Positions 40,160 through 49,433 of a DNA stretch of 64,000 nucleotides are shown piece by piece. The translations under genes and the position numbers were made by a program. The DNA lies in NCBI RefSeq assembly GCF_030705605.1, contig NZ_JAPCKK010000008.1:1-64000 (forward strand), written 5' to 3'. Under the pieces are notes generated by a model. It made no database searches. It was not told the DNA's origin and saw only the letters and a list, made by a program, of their open reading frames with translations. This DNA is from Paenibacillus zeirhizosphaerae (GTDB taxonomy: Bacteria; Bacillota; Bacilli; Paenibacillales; Paenibacillaceae). Position 1 is the stretch's first letter. Each line of letters starts with the position of its first letter.

Positions 40160-40756
40160 TTATTTCATCGCCTTGAAAATTCGGTATCCTTTGTCCTTTG
40201 TAACTTCCTCTACTCGCGGGAACAAGCTTTCCAGCTTAGCTTTCGCAGAAGGCGCACCTTGTTTTTTCTGGATGACGACCCATAGGGCCCCACCCTCATT
40301 CAGATGGTCAAACGCCAGATCGAATATGGAATGAACGGTTTCTTTCCCCGCACGAATCGGTGGATTGGTTAGAACGATATCAAACCGTCTGTCTACCACA
40401 GCCTGAAATAAATCACTTTGCAGTATAGTGACATTAGCAATTCTGTTGCGTTCGGCATTCTCCTTCGCCAGTTTAACCGCCCTCTCGTTGATATCAATCA
40501 TAGTAACCCGCCCTGCCGGAGCGAGTCTTGCCGCTGTCAGGCCGATAGGACCATACCCGCAGCCTACGTCCAGTATTTCGGAATCCTCCGGAAACTCCAT
40601 CGCTTCAATCAGAACCCTGCTCCCGTAATCAATCCCCTGTTTAGAAAAGACACCGGCATCACTAACAAAAGTGAGCGATTGCCCGCGAAGCTCCGTTTCT
40701 AGTATCCGCCTTTCATGCGCGGCATCAGGGCTGCTAGAGTAATAATGGTCAGACAT
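40160..40756 (-). CDS. Class I SAM-dependent methyltransferase (YbxB/RsmC-like)
   Basis: A 198-residue methyltransferase of the MTS (small methyltransferase) type. The SAM motif is ILDVGCGYGPIGL (about residues 60-72), and the catalytic motif NPPI (about 133-136) fits N-methylation of rRNA guanine as in RsmC. The N-terminus (HYYSSSPDAAHERR) and the place between rplL and rpoB match B. subtilis ybxB. The target is not established. ATG 40756 follows a GAAGGA site by about 11 nt. Confidence 0.85.
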   Translation of the reverse strand: MSDHYYSSSPDAAHERRILETELRGQSLTFVSDAGVFSKQGIDYGSRVLIEAMEFPEDSEILDVGCGYGPIGLTAARLAPAGRVTMIDINERAVKLAKENAERNRIANVTILQSDLFQAVVDRRFDIVLTNPPIRAGKETVHSIFDLAFDHLNEGGALWVVIQKKQGAPSAKAKLESLFPRVEEVTKDKGYRIFKAMK

Positions 40757-40794
40757 TGCCGTCCACATCCTTCAGGTTTTGTTAATACAGCAAC

Positions 40795-40826
40795 AAACCC
40801 CTTGAATATCGCCTCAAGGGGTTTGT
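40795..40826 (-). terminator. Terminator after rplL
   Basis: Leftward CAAACCCCTTGA (40826-40815) and TCAAGGGGTTTG (40806-40795), perfect 12-bp arms, then TTGCTGTATT. The U tract is weak, so some read-through into the methyltransferase gene is plausible. Confidence 0.75.
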
Positions 40827-40852
40827 GTTTCGCCGCTAACCTGTAAAGGTAA

Positions 40853-41218
40853 TTATTTTACTTCTACAGTTGCGCCTGCTTCTTCCAGCTTAGCTTTAAC
40901 GGAGTCAGCTTCTTCTTTAGCCACTTTTTCTTTCAGTGGTTTTGGAGCGTTGTCTACCAGTTCTTTAGCTTCTTTCAAGCCCAGACCTGTGATTTCGCGA
41001 ACTGCTTTGATTACGTTGATTTTGGAAGCACCAGCGCTAGTCAGGATTACGTCGAACTCAGTTTGCTCAGCTTCAGCCGCGCCACCTACAGCGCCACCAA
41101 CTACTGCTACAGGAGCAGCTGCTGTTACGCCGAATTCTTCTTCGATTGCTTTAACAAGATCGTTCAGTTCCAGTACGGACATACCTTTAATTGCTTCCAA
41201 GATTTGCTCTTTACTCAT
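40853..41218 (-). CDS. rplL: 50S ribosomal protein L7/L12
   Basis: A 121-residue stalk protein that recruits translation GTPases. The N-terminal dimerisation region, an Ala/Gly-rich hinge (about 36-52) and the C-terminal domain [32 protein letters not shown] are complete. It is coupled to rplJ, 77 bp upstream. Confidence 0.98.
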   Translation of the reverse strand: MSKEQILEAIKGMSVLELNDLVKAIEEEFGVTAAAPVAVVGGAVGGAAEAEQTEFDVILTSAGASKINVIKAVREITGLGLKEAKELVDNAPKPLKEKVAKEEADSVKAKLEEAGATVEVK

Positions 41219-41295
41219 GGTTGAACCTCCGTTTATATAATAGTTTTTTTTGAAAAATTTATACTGCCGATCTTACAGCACGACCGATGATCCGG

Positions 41296-41799
41296 TTACG
41301 CGCTTTGCTCTTCTTTCTCTGCAACAGCTTTAACTGCAAGTGCGAAGTTGCGCACAGGAGCTTGAAGCACGCTGAGGAGCATGGAAAGCAGACCTTCGCG
41401 GGACGGGAGTTCAGCCAGTGCTTTAACTTCTTCAGCACTAACCACACGACCTTCCAACACGCCGCCTTTCAGTTTGAGAGCATCATTCTTCTTGGCGAAG
41501 TCGTTCAGAATTTTGGCTGGAGCCACTGCGTCTTCTGTACTGAACGCGATTGCTGTAGGACCTGTCAGAGCTTGGTCCAGCTCAGTCAGTTCTGCTGCTG
41601 CAGTCGCACGGCGAAGCAGTGTGTTCTTCAGCACCTGGAATTCGATTCCGGCTTCACGAAGCTGCTTACGCAGCTCAGTTATTTGCGCAACGGTCAGACC
41701 ACGGTAGTCAGCAACAACGGTCGTTGCACTCTCGCGCAATTTCGCAGTTACGACTTCAACGGTTTCTTGTTTTGCTTGAATCACTTTTGCATTTGCCAA
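41296..41799 (-). CDS. rplJ: 50S ribosomal protein L10
   Basis: A 167-residue stalk base protein that binds L7/L12 dimers through its C-terminal helix. TTG 41799, 7 nt after AGGAGGT, gives the normal start of [11 protein letters not shown]. It is expected to bind its own leader RNA (41813-42040) and repress rplJL when in excess. Confidence 0.97.
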   Translation of the reverse strand: MANAKVIQAKQETVEVVTAKLRESATTVVADYRGLTVAQITELRKQLREAGIEFQVLKNTLLRRATAAAELTELDQALTGPTAIAFSTEDAVAPAKILNDFAKKNDALKLKGGVLEGRVVSAEEVKALAELPSREGLLSMLLSVLQAPVRNFALAVKAVAEKEEQSA

Positions 41800-41812
41800 A
41801 CTGTACACCTCC

Positions 41813-42040
41813 TAATAAATTTTTGCCGTTTCTATGATCCGTTCACAGAAACGGAGCTACATAGGCATTAGAAAAGCCTCCGTAGCATATACGAAGGCTT
41901 GATAAATCAACATGGGCGGGCGAACCCGCCGCATGAAACGTTCTATCATAACACCTCGGTAGGAAATTAAGCCTTCCGGCACCTACTGTCTACGGTAAGC
42001 ATATTCAAATGTTAAAGGTCAATCATCATGACACAACTTA
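41813..42040 (-). promoter_or_regulatory. L10 (rplJ) leader with attenuator
   Basis: The leader contains AGACAGTAGGTGCCGGAAGG and then CCTACCGAGGTGT (about 41951-41993), the paired kink-turn region recognised by the L10-L12 complex. Downstream lie GGCGGGTTCGCCCGCC, the terminator-like AAGCCTTCGTA/TACGGAGGCTT followed by TTC (41872-41900), and a perfect 8-bp hairpin CCGTTTCT/AGAAACGG (41826-41854) next to the rplJ ribosome binding site. This matches the Firmicute L10 leader. Confidence 0.75.
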
Positions 42041-42043
42041 TAC

Positions 42044-42072
42044 AGGATACCAGTCAGGATTGATTATGTCAA
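42044..42072 (-). promoter_or_regulatory. rplJ-rplL promoter candidate
   Basis: Leftward TTGACA (42067-42072), 17 bp, TATCCT (42044-42049), just after rplA. The -10 is a moderate match. It would place the full L10 leader on the transcript. Confidence 0.5.
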
Positions 42073-42080
42073 TCCTTTTA

Positions 42081-42773
42081 TTATCTGTATGTTGCTGCGT
42101 TCACGCGTGCACTAGGGCCCATTGTGGAAGATACCGCAATGTTCTTCAGGTATACACCTTTAGCAGCCGCTGGCTTAGCACGGTTCAGAGCGTCGATCAA
42201 CGCTTTGAGGTTATCATTCAACTGCTCAGCAGTGAAAGAAACCTTGCCGATTGGAGCGTGAATTTGACCTGCTTTGTCGAGGCGGTATTCGATTTTACCA
42301 GCTTTGATCTCTTGAACAGCCTTGGCAACGTCGAATGTAACTGTACCCGCTTTAGGGTTAGGCATCAAGCCTTTACCACCGAGCAGACGGCCCAATTTAC
42401 CAACCTCACTCATCATATCAGGTGTAGCTACGCAGACATCGAATTCAAACCAGCCTTGTTGGATTTTGTTGATCATGTCCTGATCGCCTACAAAATCAGC
42501 GCCAGCCGCTTCGGCTTCCTTCGCTTTATCACCTTTTGCAAATACCAACACGCGTTGGGTTTTACCAGTACCGTGCGGCATAACAACCACACCACGAACA
42601 GCCTGGTCTTGTTTACGAGCATCTACGCCCAAACGAACTGCTGCTTCAACAGTTTCGTCGAATTTTGCAGTTGCTGCCTTTTTCACCAGTTCAACGGCTT
42701 CCAAAGGCTCGTAAGTTGCTTCGCTGTCGATCAGCTTAGCAGCTTCCAGGTATTTCTTACCGTGTTTAGCCAT
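42081..42773 (-). CDS. rplA: 50S ribosomal protein L1
   Basis: A 230-residue L1 protein at the mobile L1 stalk, which guides deacylated tRNA out of the E site. [12 protein letters not shown] and the N-terminal [16 protein letters not shown] are diagnostic. ATG 42773 has AAGGAGGA upstream. It lies 78 bp after rplK. Confidence 0.97.
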   Translation of the reverse strand: MAKHGKKYLEAAKLIDSEATYEPLEAVELVKKAATAKFDETVEAAVRLGVDARKQDQAVRGVVVMPHGTGKTQRVLVFAKGDKAKEAEAAGADFVGDQDMINKIQQGWFEFDVCVATPDMMSEVGKLGRLLGGKGLMPNPKAGTVTFDVAKAVQEIKAGKIEYRLDKAGQIHAPIGKVSFTAEQLNDNLKALIDALNRAKPAAAKGVYLKNIAVSSTMGPSARVNAATYR

Positions 42774-42851
42774 TATATTTTCCTCCTTTGTGGTATTAGC
42801 GGATATTCCTCCCACATAAGCCGGCTTCTAGCCGACAAACAAAGCTTACGC

Positions 42852-43277
42852 TTAGTCTACGATGGTGATACCCATGCTGCGTGCAGTACCCTCAACCATA
42901 CGCATAGCTGCTTCAACGGAAGCTGCGTTCAGGTCAGGCATTTTTTGTTCAGCGATTTGACGAACAGCATCGCGGTTTACAGTAGCGACTTTCGTTTGGT
43001 TTGGTACGCCGGAACCTTTTTCGATCTTAGCAGCGACTTTCAGCAGAACTGCAGCCGGTGGAGTTTTGGTGATGAACGTAAAAGAACGGTCCTCAAACAC
43101 CGAAATTTCAACCGGAATAATCAGGCCTGCCTGATCAGCAGTACGAGCATTGAATTCTTTACAGAATGCCATGATGTTGACACCTGCTTGACCCAAAGCT
43201 GGACCTACTGGAGGCGCTGGATTCGCTTTACCTGCAGGAATCTGCAGTTTTACCATTTTGATTACCTTTTTTGCCAT
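42852..43277 (-). CDS. rplK: 50S ribosomal protein L11
   Basis: A 141-residue L11 protein of the GTPase-associated centre, needed in B. subtilis for RelA-dependent stringent response. The N-terminal domain has the Pro-rich [26 protein letters not shown] 43277 follows AAGGAGGTG. Confidence 0.97.
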   Translation of the reverse strand: MAKKVIKMVKLQIPAGKANPAPPVGPALGQAGVNIMAFCKEFNARTADQAGLIIPVEISVFEDRSFTFITKTPPAAVLLKVAAKIEKGSGVPNQTKVATVNRDAVRQIAEQKMPDLNAASVEAAMRMVEGTARSMGITIVD

Positions 43278-43347
43278 GGTGACACCTCCTTGACTCAATA
43301 GTGGTCAAATGGATCGTAAGATCCTCCCACAAGAAACCATAGAAAAC

Positions 43348-43881
43348 TTATATTTTCTCCACTTGAGTATAATCCAACTCCAGCGGGGTTTCCCGTCCAA
43401 ACATGTTGACGTGTACTTTAAGCTTGCTCTTCTCAGCCAAAATCTCTTCCACGGAGCCCACAAAATTCGCAAATGGACCAACCTTGATCCGTACGGACTC
43501 TTTCACGTCGAATTCTATCTTCGGTTTCGGCTCGACCATGCCCATATGCTTCAGAATCTGCTCAACTTCCTCCGGAAGCAAAGGCGTAGGCTTGGAACCC
43601 GAACCCGTTGATCCTACAAACCCTGTTACACCCGGTGTGTTGCGGACAACATACCAGGAGTCATCGGTCTGAATCATTTCGACCAAGACATAACCGGGGT
43701 AAACTTTGCGCATAACGGTCTTCTTCTTACCGTCTTTGTTCACCAGTTCTTCTTCCATAGGAACAAGAACACGGAATATCTTGTCTTCCATGCCCATGGA
43801 CTCAACGCGTTTTTCCAAATTGGCTTTGACTTTGTTCTCATACCCAGAATAGGTATGAACTACATACCATCTTTTTTCCAT
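43348..43881 (-). CDS. nusG: Transcription factor NusG
   Basis: A 177-residue NusG with the N-terminal RNA-polymerase-binding domain (YVVHTYSGYENKVKANLEKR) and the C-terminal KOW domain (VRIKVGPFANFVGSVEEI). It affects pausing, Rho action and transcription-translation contact. It is part of the rpmG-secE-nusG operon, 22 bp after secE. Confidence 0.97.
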   Translation of the reverse strand: MEKRWYVVHTYSGYENKVKANLEKRVESMGMEDKIFRVLVPMEEELVNKDGKKKTVMRKVYPGYVLVEMIQTDDSWYVVRNTPGVTGFVGSTGSGSKPTPLLPEEVEQILKHMGMVEPKPKIEFDVKESVRIKVGPFANFVGSVEEILAEKSKLKVHVNMFGRETPLELDYTQVEKI

Positions 43882-43903
43882 ATCAAGCCACCTGGGACCC
43901 TTC

Positions 43904-44095
43904 TTAGATAATCGCTTCGATCACAGCAGAAATGCCGATATCCAGAACCCAAAAATAAATCGTGACAAACGCAATTGTCCCAACAACAATCAGCGTGTAG
44001 TTAGTCAGTTCTTTACGATTGGGCCAGCGAACTTTTTTGAGTTCAGCCCAGCTTTCAGAGAAAAAGGAAAACAGAGACTTGAAACTGCGTTTCAC
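43904..44095 (-). CDS. secE: Protein translocase subunit SecE
   Basis: A 63-residue single-span SecE. An amphipathic helix ending in ELKKVRWPNRKEL precedes one transmembrane helix (about 35-57). The start is GTG, about 10 nt after GGAGG. It holds together the two halves of SecY. Confidence 0.95.
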   Translation of the reverse strand: MKRSFKSLFSFFSESWAELKKVRWPNRKELTNYTLIVVGTIAFVTIYFWVLDIGISAVIEAII

Positions 44096-44116
44096 GCCGA
44101 CTACACCTCCAAAAAA

Positions 44117-44266
44117 CTATCTGGTTTCACGATGAGGAGTCTGCTCGCTACAATACTTGCAGAATTTCTTCATCTCCATGCGGTCGGGGTGATTACGCTT
44201 GTTTTTGGTTGTAGTATAATTTCTTTGTTTGCAATTCGTACAAGCCAAAGTAATAATTACCCGCAT
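44117..44266 (-). CDS. rpmG: 50S ribosomal protein L33 (zinc type)
   Basis: A 49-residue L33 of the C+ form, with CTNC and CKYC zinc cysteines, opening [24 protein letters not shown]. Firmicutes usually encode several L33 copies that are switched by zinc supply; this copy leads the secE-nusG operon. GGGAGGTG precedes the ATG. Confidence 0.95.
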   Translation of the reverse strand: MRVIITLACTNCKQRNYTTTKNKRNHPDRMEMKKFCKYCSEQTPHRETR

Positions 44267-44349
44267 GATGTGCACCTCCCGAAGACATCCGACAAACAGG
44301 AAGTCTCTAAATTGGTCCTAAAAAATGCAAATTTAGGCCTACCTAAAAC

Positions 44350-44378
44350 ACTTTATCACAAGGGGTGTACCATGTCAA
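44350..44378 (-). promoter_or_regulatory. rpmG-secE-nusG promoter
   Basis: Leftward TTGACA (44373-44378), 17 bp, TAAAGT (44350-44355), about 84 bp before rpmG. The remainder of the 318-bp region (44267-44584) holds a palindrome at 44475-44497 and the sigH terminator. Confidence 0.75.
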
Positions 44379-44474
44379 CGAATGTTTAGGCGCATCTAGC
44401 CCTGACGGACTGGCAAGTTTTTCAGAAGCGTGCAGGCAGTCTTTCCCCTACTCCAAAACTCTCAACTGTTCGGC

Positions 44475-44497
44475 ATTTATACTAATCAAGTATAAAT
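44475..44497. promoter_or_regulatory. 23-bp perfect palindrome between sigH and rpmG
   Basis: ATTTATACT (44475-44483), 5 nt, AGTATAAAT (44489-44497). It lies about 97 bp upstream of the rpmG -35 and 88 bp downstream of sigH. It has no U tract and looks more like a protein-binding site than a terminator. Confidence 0.55.
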
Positions 44498-44535
44498 CAA
44501 TTCGAAACGTTATAAACCTGCCAACCAACAAATGA

Positions 44536-44566
44536 AACAAAAAAAGACTCATATAACCGAGCCTTT
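44536..44566 (-). terminator. Terminator after sigH
   Basis: Leftward AAAGGCTC (44566-44559), an 8-nt loop, GAGTCTTT (44550-44543), then TTTTTG. One G-U pair. It begins about 19 bp after the sigH stop. Confidence 0.8.
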
Positions 44567-44584
44567 TCTTACAATGAGCTTTCT

Positions 44585-45229
44585 TTAATTATCGCGGACT
44601 TCCAGATATTTTTCAAGCTTTCGTTTGACCCGCTGCAATGCGTTATCAATCGATTTCACATGGCGGTTAAGGTCAACGGCAATTTCCTGATAAGACCTTC
44701 CGTCCAGATATAGCATCAGAACCTTCCGCTCCAAATCACTTAAGATTTCCGACATCTTATCTTCCAGCCCGACGAACTCTTCCTGATTAATGATCAGTTC
44801 CTCTGGATCGCTTACGCGCGAACCGCAGATGACATCCATCAAGGTACGGTCCGACTCTTCATCATAGATAGGCTTGTCCAAGGATACATAGGAATTCAGT
44901 GGAATATGCTTCTGACGTGTCGCCGTCTTGATGGCTGTAATAATCTGTCTCGTGATGCATAGCTCGGCAAATGCTTTGAATGAGGCCAGCTTGTCCCCTT
45001 TGAAATCACGAATCGATTTATACAAACCGATCATGCCTTCCTGGATGATATCCTCGCGATCAGCACCGATCAGAAAATAAGATCTCGCCTTGGCTCTGAC
45101 AAAGTTCCGATATTTATTAATCAGAAACTCCAGCGCCTCGCTGTCGCCTTCATGGACCGCTACGACAATGTCTTCATCATTCTTGTAATCATACACTGAC
45201 AACATGACATCTTTGAGGTCGACACTCAC
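44585..45229 (-). CDS. sigH: RNA polymerase sigma-H (Spo0H)
   Basis: A 214-residue sigma-70-family factor for the transition state and sporulation entry. Region 2 (NFVRAKARSYFLIGADREDIIQEGMIGLYKSIRDF) and region 4 (LSDLERKVLMLYLDGRSYQEIAVDLNRHVKSIDNALQRVKRKL) match sigma-H nearly throughout. GTG 45229 was chosen because GGAGG lies 8 nt upstream; the frame is open 90 bp further. Its own promoter and terminator flank it. It lies between rae1 and rpmG, as in B. subtilis. Confidence 0.96.
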   Translation of the reverse strand: MSVDLKDVMLSVYDYKNDEDIVVAVHEGDSEALEFLINKYRNFVRAKARSYFLIGADREDIIQEGMIGLYKSIRDFKGDKLASFKAFAELCITRQIITAIKTATRQKHIPLNSYVSLDKPIYDEESDRTLMDVICGSRVSDPEELIINQEEFVGLEDKMSEILSDLERKVLMLYLDGRSYQEIAVDLNRHVKSIDNALQRVKRKLEKYLEVRDN

Positions 45230-45285
45230 TAACAATCCCTCCGGCTGCAACGCAAGGTACCCGTTACTACTCAAAATATACGACA

Positions 45286-45315
45286 AGTATACGCCAAGCT
45301 CCTGAGGACCGTCAA
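45286..45315 (-). promoter_or_regulatory. sigH promoter (sigma-A)
   Basis: Leftward TTGACG (45310-45315), 18 bp, TATACT (45286-45291), 57 bp before the GTG start. In B. subtilis sigH is repressed by AbrB; I cannot identify an AbrB site by eye. Confidence 0.6.
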
Positions 45316-45391
45316 CCACACCCGCTACAAAAAGAATAATTTAAGGTTTATATGGAATCAAATTATATCGCTTGAAATCAATGGAATTATC

Positions 45392-45913
45392 TTACTCCCG
45401 CCTCCATTTTTCAAACATCTTTCTCATTTCCGGAGTGAGCGAAGCATCGAGCGTGTTGCGGTTAAGCCGATCTGTATTCTGTTCAATTTGCTTTTGGACC
45501 TCCCGTTCAGACTCTTCCACCTCAATCAGAAGCTCACGTGCAGATACTCTGAGAGCTCCCTGTCCAAACGCCACGTGCTGCTCCACCAAATCGCTCGTGG
45601 CCACATATATAGACCTTCTCCGGCTGCTGAGCTCCCTGACCAAACGCTCGATGCATTCATCGGCAGTTTCTTTTTCTTTGGTGAAGTAGATCTGCACTTT
45701 GCTCTGTGAGAAGATTTTACCGAGTCCCGGCACCCGGTAGGCGTCAAATACAACGATGACTCTTCTGCCGGAATACGCCTGATGGTCCGCGAGCCTCTCA
45801 AGCAGCCTGTCCCGCGCTTCCTGCAAGCTGGACTTGGCTAGTGCGGACAGCTCTGGCCATGCTCCGATCATGTTGTAGCCATCCACCAGCAGGACATCGC
45901 GTGTATCAGCCAT
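45392..45913 (-). CDS. rae1: Ribosome-associated endoribonuclease Rae1 (YacP)
   Basis: A 173-residue NYN/PIN-like nuclease. VLLVDGYNMIGAW with D11, VVFDAY in the middle and VATSD later give the acidic metal site. In B. subtilis Rae1 enters the ribosomal A site and cleaves certain mRNAs in a translation-dependent way. It sits 3 bp after rlmB and before sigH. Confidence 0.92.
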   Translation of the reverse strand: MADTRDVLLVDGYNMIGAWPELSALAKSSLQEARDRLLERLADHQAYSGRRVIVVFDAYRVPGLGKIFSQSKVQIYFTKEKETADECIERLVRELSSRRRSIYVATSDLVEQHVAFGQGALRVSARELLIEVEESEREVQKQIEQNTDRLNRNTLDASLTPEMRKMFEKWRRE

Positions 45914-45916
45914 TTG

Positions 45917-46663
45917 CTAAGCCCGGGCCATTCGTCCGCGCAGCACTTCGTACATCACCACGCCGGCAGCGACCGATGCATTCAGCGAATTGATGCGTCC
46001 TTCCATCGGAAGCTTGACGAGCACATCGCATTTTTCCCGCACAAGCCGCCCCACGCCCTTGCTCTCGTTGCCGATCACAATCGCCACCGGTCCGGTGAAC
46101 ACGCCATGTCCAAATACAGACTCAGTCGCGTTGACATCCGTTCCCACGACCCAAATTCCTTCTTCTTTCAACCGGTCGATGGTCTGGGCAAGATTGCTTA
46201 CCCTCGCAACCGGCACGTATTCGACAGCACCCGCAGAGGTTTTCGACACCGTCGCCGTAACAGCCGCCGAACGCCGCTTAGGCACGATTACTCCATGTGC
46301 GCCTGTACAATCCGCCGTACGGAGAATCGAGCCCAAATTATGCGGATCTTCAATTTCATCAAGCAGAATCAGAAAAGGAGCTTGTCCCTTGTCTGCAGCA
46401 GCAGCAAGCAAATCCTCCACTTCCGCATACGCATGCGGCGCAGCCTGCGCCACTACGCCTTGATGCTGAATTCCGGGAACCATTTGATCCAGCTTGCGCT
46501 TATCCGCCTGCTGAACGATAACGCCGGCTTTTTTGGCTTCAGCGATAATCGGCTGTGTCAAATGCTTTTGCGCATTGTCCGCCACCCATATTTTGTTGAT
46601 CGTACGCCCTGAACGAAGCGCCTCTATCACCGAATGCTTGCCGGCAATCCATTCTTCCTCCAT
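45917..46663 (-). CDS. rlmB: 23S rRNA (guanosine-2'-O-)-methyltransferase RlmB
   Basis: A 248-residue SpoU-class (SPOUT) methyltransferase. An N-terminal substrate-binding domain (about 1-75) leads to knot motifs DPHNLGSILRTADCTGAHGV, IGNESKGV and PMEGRINSLNASVAAGV. It methylates G2251 in the P loop of 23S rRNA (E. coli numbering). ATG 46663 is preferred over the upstream frame. It follows mrnC by 69 bp. Confidence 0.93.
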   Translation of the reverse strand: MEEEWIAGKHSVIEALRSGRTINKIWVADNAQKHLTQPIIAEAKKAGVIVQQADKRKLDQMVPGIQHQGVVAQAAPHAYAEVEDLLAAAADKGQAPFLILLDEIEDPHNLGSILRTADCTGAHGVIVPKRRSAAVTATVSKTSAGAVEYVPVARVSNLAQTIDRLKEEGIWVVGTDVNATESVFGHGVFTGPVAIVIGNESKGVGRLVREKCDVLVKLPMEGRINSLNASVAAGVVMYEVLRGRMARA

Positions 46664-46732
46664 ACTGAACTTCCTCTCTGTCAATGCGGTCTGCCTTTGC
46701 CCTGCAAACACATCAGCCCGCTCGTATCCTAT

Positions 46733-47185
46733 TTATTTTTTCGTGTCCATTAAAGCAATGCCTCTGCCAATCAATTCACGCAGCCGATCCAGCCTGCCAT
46801 CGCAGTACAGGAAACCGAACAGTCCTTCCAGCGCAGTTGCATGACGGTATTCGAGAACATCCGCATTTTTTGGCACGCTGCCGGACTTCGCGTTTCGACA
46901 CTGTCTGACAATATCCTGCTCCTCTTCCGTCAATTCCTGCTCTACCAGTTGCAAAATCCTGCTTTGCGCCTTGGCCGAGACGAGGCCTGTCGCTCTCCGG
47001 TGAAGATGATTCGGGCGCAGGTTGGCCTGGGATAGCAAATATTGGCGAACAGCCACCTCGTATACGGCGTCGCCAATGTAGGCAAGCGCAATCGGAGGGA
47101 TCAGCCGGGCCGGCTTGGAGGAAGGGTACGGAAACCAGCTTCCCTCCATGCCTCCTCCCGGCGGGGTTATGTGCTCCCCGCTCAT
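46733..47185 (-). CDS. mrnC: Mini-ribonuclease III
   Basis: A 150-residue RNase III catalytic domain without the dsRNA-binding domain. AYIGDAVYEVAVR holds the catalytic Asp39 and Glu43 of the signature. In B. subtilis it matures the ends of 23S rRNA. Its ATG overlaps the cysS stop by 4 bp (ATGA). Confidence 0.95.
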   Translation of the reverse strand: MSGEHITPPGGGMEGSWFPYPSSKPARLIPPIALAYIGDAVYEVAVRQYLLSQANLRPNHLHRRATGLVSAKAQSRILQLVEQELTEEEQDIVRQCRNAKSGSVPKNADVLEYRHATALEGLFGFLYCDGRLDRLRELIGRGIALMDTKK

Positions 47186-48585
47186 TTGCGCCGCCAGCGC
47201 ATTCCCTGCGCCGTGTCCTCAAGAAGTATCCCCTTCGAAGCGAGCAGATCACGGATTTCATCGGCCCGTCTCCAATTTTTGACCTTACGAGCTTCCACGC
47301 GTTCGACAATCAATTGCTCGATCTCCTCATCCAGCAGTTCTTCACCAACCTCCGTATATAGGCGAAGCACACTGTTCAGATTTTGGAAGGTGTCCAGCAG
47401 CACCTGCAGCTCAACCTTGCTCACCACAGCCTGTTGAAGTACCCGGTTCGTCTCGCTTACCCATTCAAACAATGCCGTTATCGCATCAGGTGTATTAAAA
47501 TCATCATCCATCTTCTCACGGAATAACGCATGGATTTGATCAAGCTTCTCTTGAAGCTCTGCCGGCACCTTGCCGTCTCCCTCTGTAGAGGTTTCAAGGC
47601 GGTGTTTGAGGTTGGTTACCGCATTAGCGATGCGTTCCACGCTTTTTTCAGACTGCTCCATCGTTTCATCATTAAAGTTCAATGGATTACGGTAATGGGT
47701 GGACAGCATGAAATAACGGATTGCATCTTTCTTATAGCGTGCACGCAAATCCTTAACGAGGATGCCGTTGCCCAGTGATTTGGACATTTTCTCGTTATTG
47801 ATACGAATATATCCGTTGTGCATCCAGTAATTGGACAACGGCTTGCCGGTCAACGCCTCGGACTGGGCGCATTCGCATTCATGATGCGGAAACTGCAGAT
47901 CCTGGCCGCCGCCGTGAATATCCATCGTTTCCCCCAGATGATGAAGAGCCATAGCGGAGCACTCAATGTGCCAGCCGGGACGTCCATTCCCCCACGGGCT
48001 TTCCCAGAAAATTTCACCCGGCTTAGCAGCCTTCCACAATACGAAATCCTCCGGGCGCTCTTTACGCTCATCAACCCCGATACGAATTCCGAACTGAAGC
48101 TGCTCTAGGTTCTGGCCGGACAGCTTCCCATAATCCTTAAACTTCTCCGTCCGAAAAAAAACATCCCCGCCGTTCTCATACGCATAGTCCCGATCCACCA
48201 GATCCTGAATGAAGCGGATGATCATATCCATGCTCTCCGTTACCCGCGGATGGGCATTGGCTTTCGAGATGCCCAAGCCCTCAACATCCTCATAATAAGC
48301 CGCAATGAAGCGCTCGGCCACCTCTGGAACCGTTGTTCCAAGCTGTTCTGCTTTTCGGATCAGCTTATCGTCAACATCAGTAAAATTCGACACATAGTTT
48401 ACATCATAACCGGAATACTGCAGGTAGCTGCGAACGATGTCAAACACAATAATTGGACGGGCGTTCCCGATATGAATGTAGTCATACACTGTAGGACCGC
48501 AAACGTACATTTTCACCTTTCCCGGCTCCAACGGCTCGAACAGTTCCTTGCTCCGTGACATCGTGTTATAGATTTGAAGCGCCAT
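47182..48585 (-). CDS. cysS: Cysteinyl-tRNA synthetase
   Basis: A 467-residue class I synthetase. HIGH-like motif YDYIHIGNARP (about 34-44) and KMSKSLGN (about 266-273) are intact. Zinc ligands are C28, C208, H233 and E237 (FPHHECE region). It follows cysE by 133 bp and shares the T-box-controlled transcript. Confidence 0.96.
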   Translation of the reverse strand: MALQIYNTMSRSKELFEPLEPGKVKMYVCGPTVYDYIHIGNARPIIVFDIVRSYLQYSGYDVNYVSNFTDVDDKLIRKAEQLGTTVPEVAERFIAAYYEDVEGLGISKANAHPRVTESMDMIIRFIQDLVDRDYAYENGGDVFFRTEKFKDYGKLSGQNLEQLQFGIRIGVDERKERPEDFVLWKAAKPGEIFWESPWGNGRPGWHIECSAMALHHLGETMDIHGGGQDLQFPHHECECAQSEALTGKPLSNYWMHNGYIRINNEKMSKSLGNGILVKDLRARYKKDAIRYFMLSTHYRNPLNFNDETMEQSEKSVERIANAVTNLKHRLETSTEGDGKVPAELQEKLDQIHALFREKMDDDFNTPDAITALFEWVSETNRVLQQAVVSKVELQVLLDTFQNLNSVLRLYTEVGEELLDEEIEQLIVERVEARKVKNWRRADEIRDLLASKGILLEDTAQGMRWRRK

Positions 48586-48718
48586 AAACGTACTCCTCCT
48601 ATCCTGCGATCCATCCGCCTCTACAGCAGCCGAACACAGGGCAGCGTTTGCTGCTTAGTTTGTAATCTCACCGCGGTTAAATTGATCCAACCTTATTTTT
48701 CCTTTTCCTGAGTATATG

Positions 48719-49366
48719 CTAATCACATCTTGCTTTTTCCCGTTTCAGCTCGGAAACTTCGCCACGCAGCCGTTCGATTTCCTCCTGGAGTAAGCGTATC
48801 GAATCGACCACCGGATCGGGAAGTTGATGGCTAAGCCGATCTCTGCGTTTGCCGTCCTGGCGCACGATCTTGCCGGGAATGCCGACAACCGTGCTGTTCG
48901 GAGGAACCTCTTTGAGTACAACCGAGTTGGAGCCTATGTTGGATTGATCACCAACCGTGAAGGAGCCCAAAATTTTAGCCCCTGATCCGATAACTACATT
49001 ATTACCGATTGTCGGGTGTCTTTTCCCTTTTTCCTTCCCCGTACCTCCCAGGGTTACCCCCTGGTAAATAACGACATCATTGCCGATTTCACAGGTTTCG
49101 CCGATCACAACCCCCATACCGTGGTCAATGAACAGACGGTCTCCGATCCGGGCGCCCGGATGGATTTCAATACCTGTCATAAAACGAGAAAATTGCGACA
49201 CAATGCGGGACAATGTGCAGCAGCGGCGTTTATATAAGGCATGCGCAATCCGGTGCGCCCAGATAGCATGCAGCCCCGAGTAGGTGAAAATGACCTCCAG
49301 CTTACTTCTTGCCGCCGGGTCGTTATCCAGTACGGTCTGAATATCAGATCTCATTTGCCTGAACAT
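48719..49366 (-). CDS. cysE: Serine O-acetyltransferase
   Basis: A 215-residue enzyme making O-acetylserine from serine and acetyl-CoA, the first committed step to cysteine. A helical N-terminal domain leads to a left-handed beta-helix of hexapeptide repeats (about 65-170) with the catalytic [22 protein letters not shown]. It lacks the long Gram-negative N-terminus. GGGAGG precedes the ATG. It is controlled by the T-box upstream. Confidence 0.95.
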   Translation of the reverse strand: MFRQMRSDIQTVLDNDPAARSKLEVIFTYSGLHAIWAHRIAHALYKRRCCTLSRIVSQFSRFMTGIEIHPGARIGDRLFIDHGMGVVIGETCEIGNDVVIYQGVTLGGTGKEKGKRHPTIGNNVVIGSGAKILGSFTVGDQSNIGSNSVVLKEVPPNSTVVGIPGKIVRQDGKRRDRLSHQLPDPVVDSIRLLQEEIERLRGEVSELKREKARCD

Positions 49367-49433
49367 GCGCTTCCCTCCTTGCTCCTGCGTGAGCAGCCGC
49401 TGAGTTTTTTATATAACCGGCAAACGGGTATCC

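Noticed and set aside
42009..43301. 430-codon rightward frame opposite rplA and rplK
   Set aside because: It crosses two real genes and their spacer on the other strand; Cys/Phe/Ser-rich and without a ribosome binding site.
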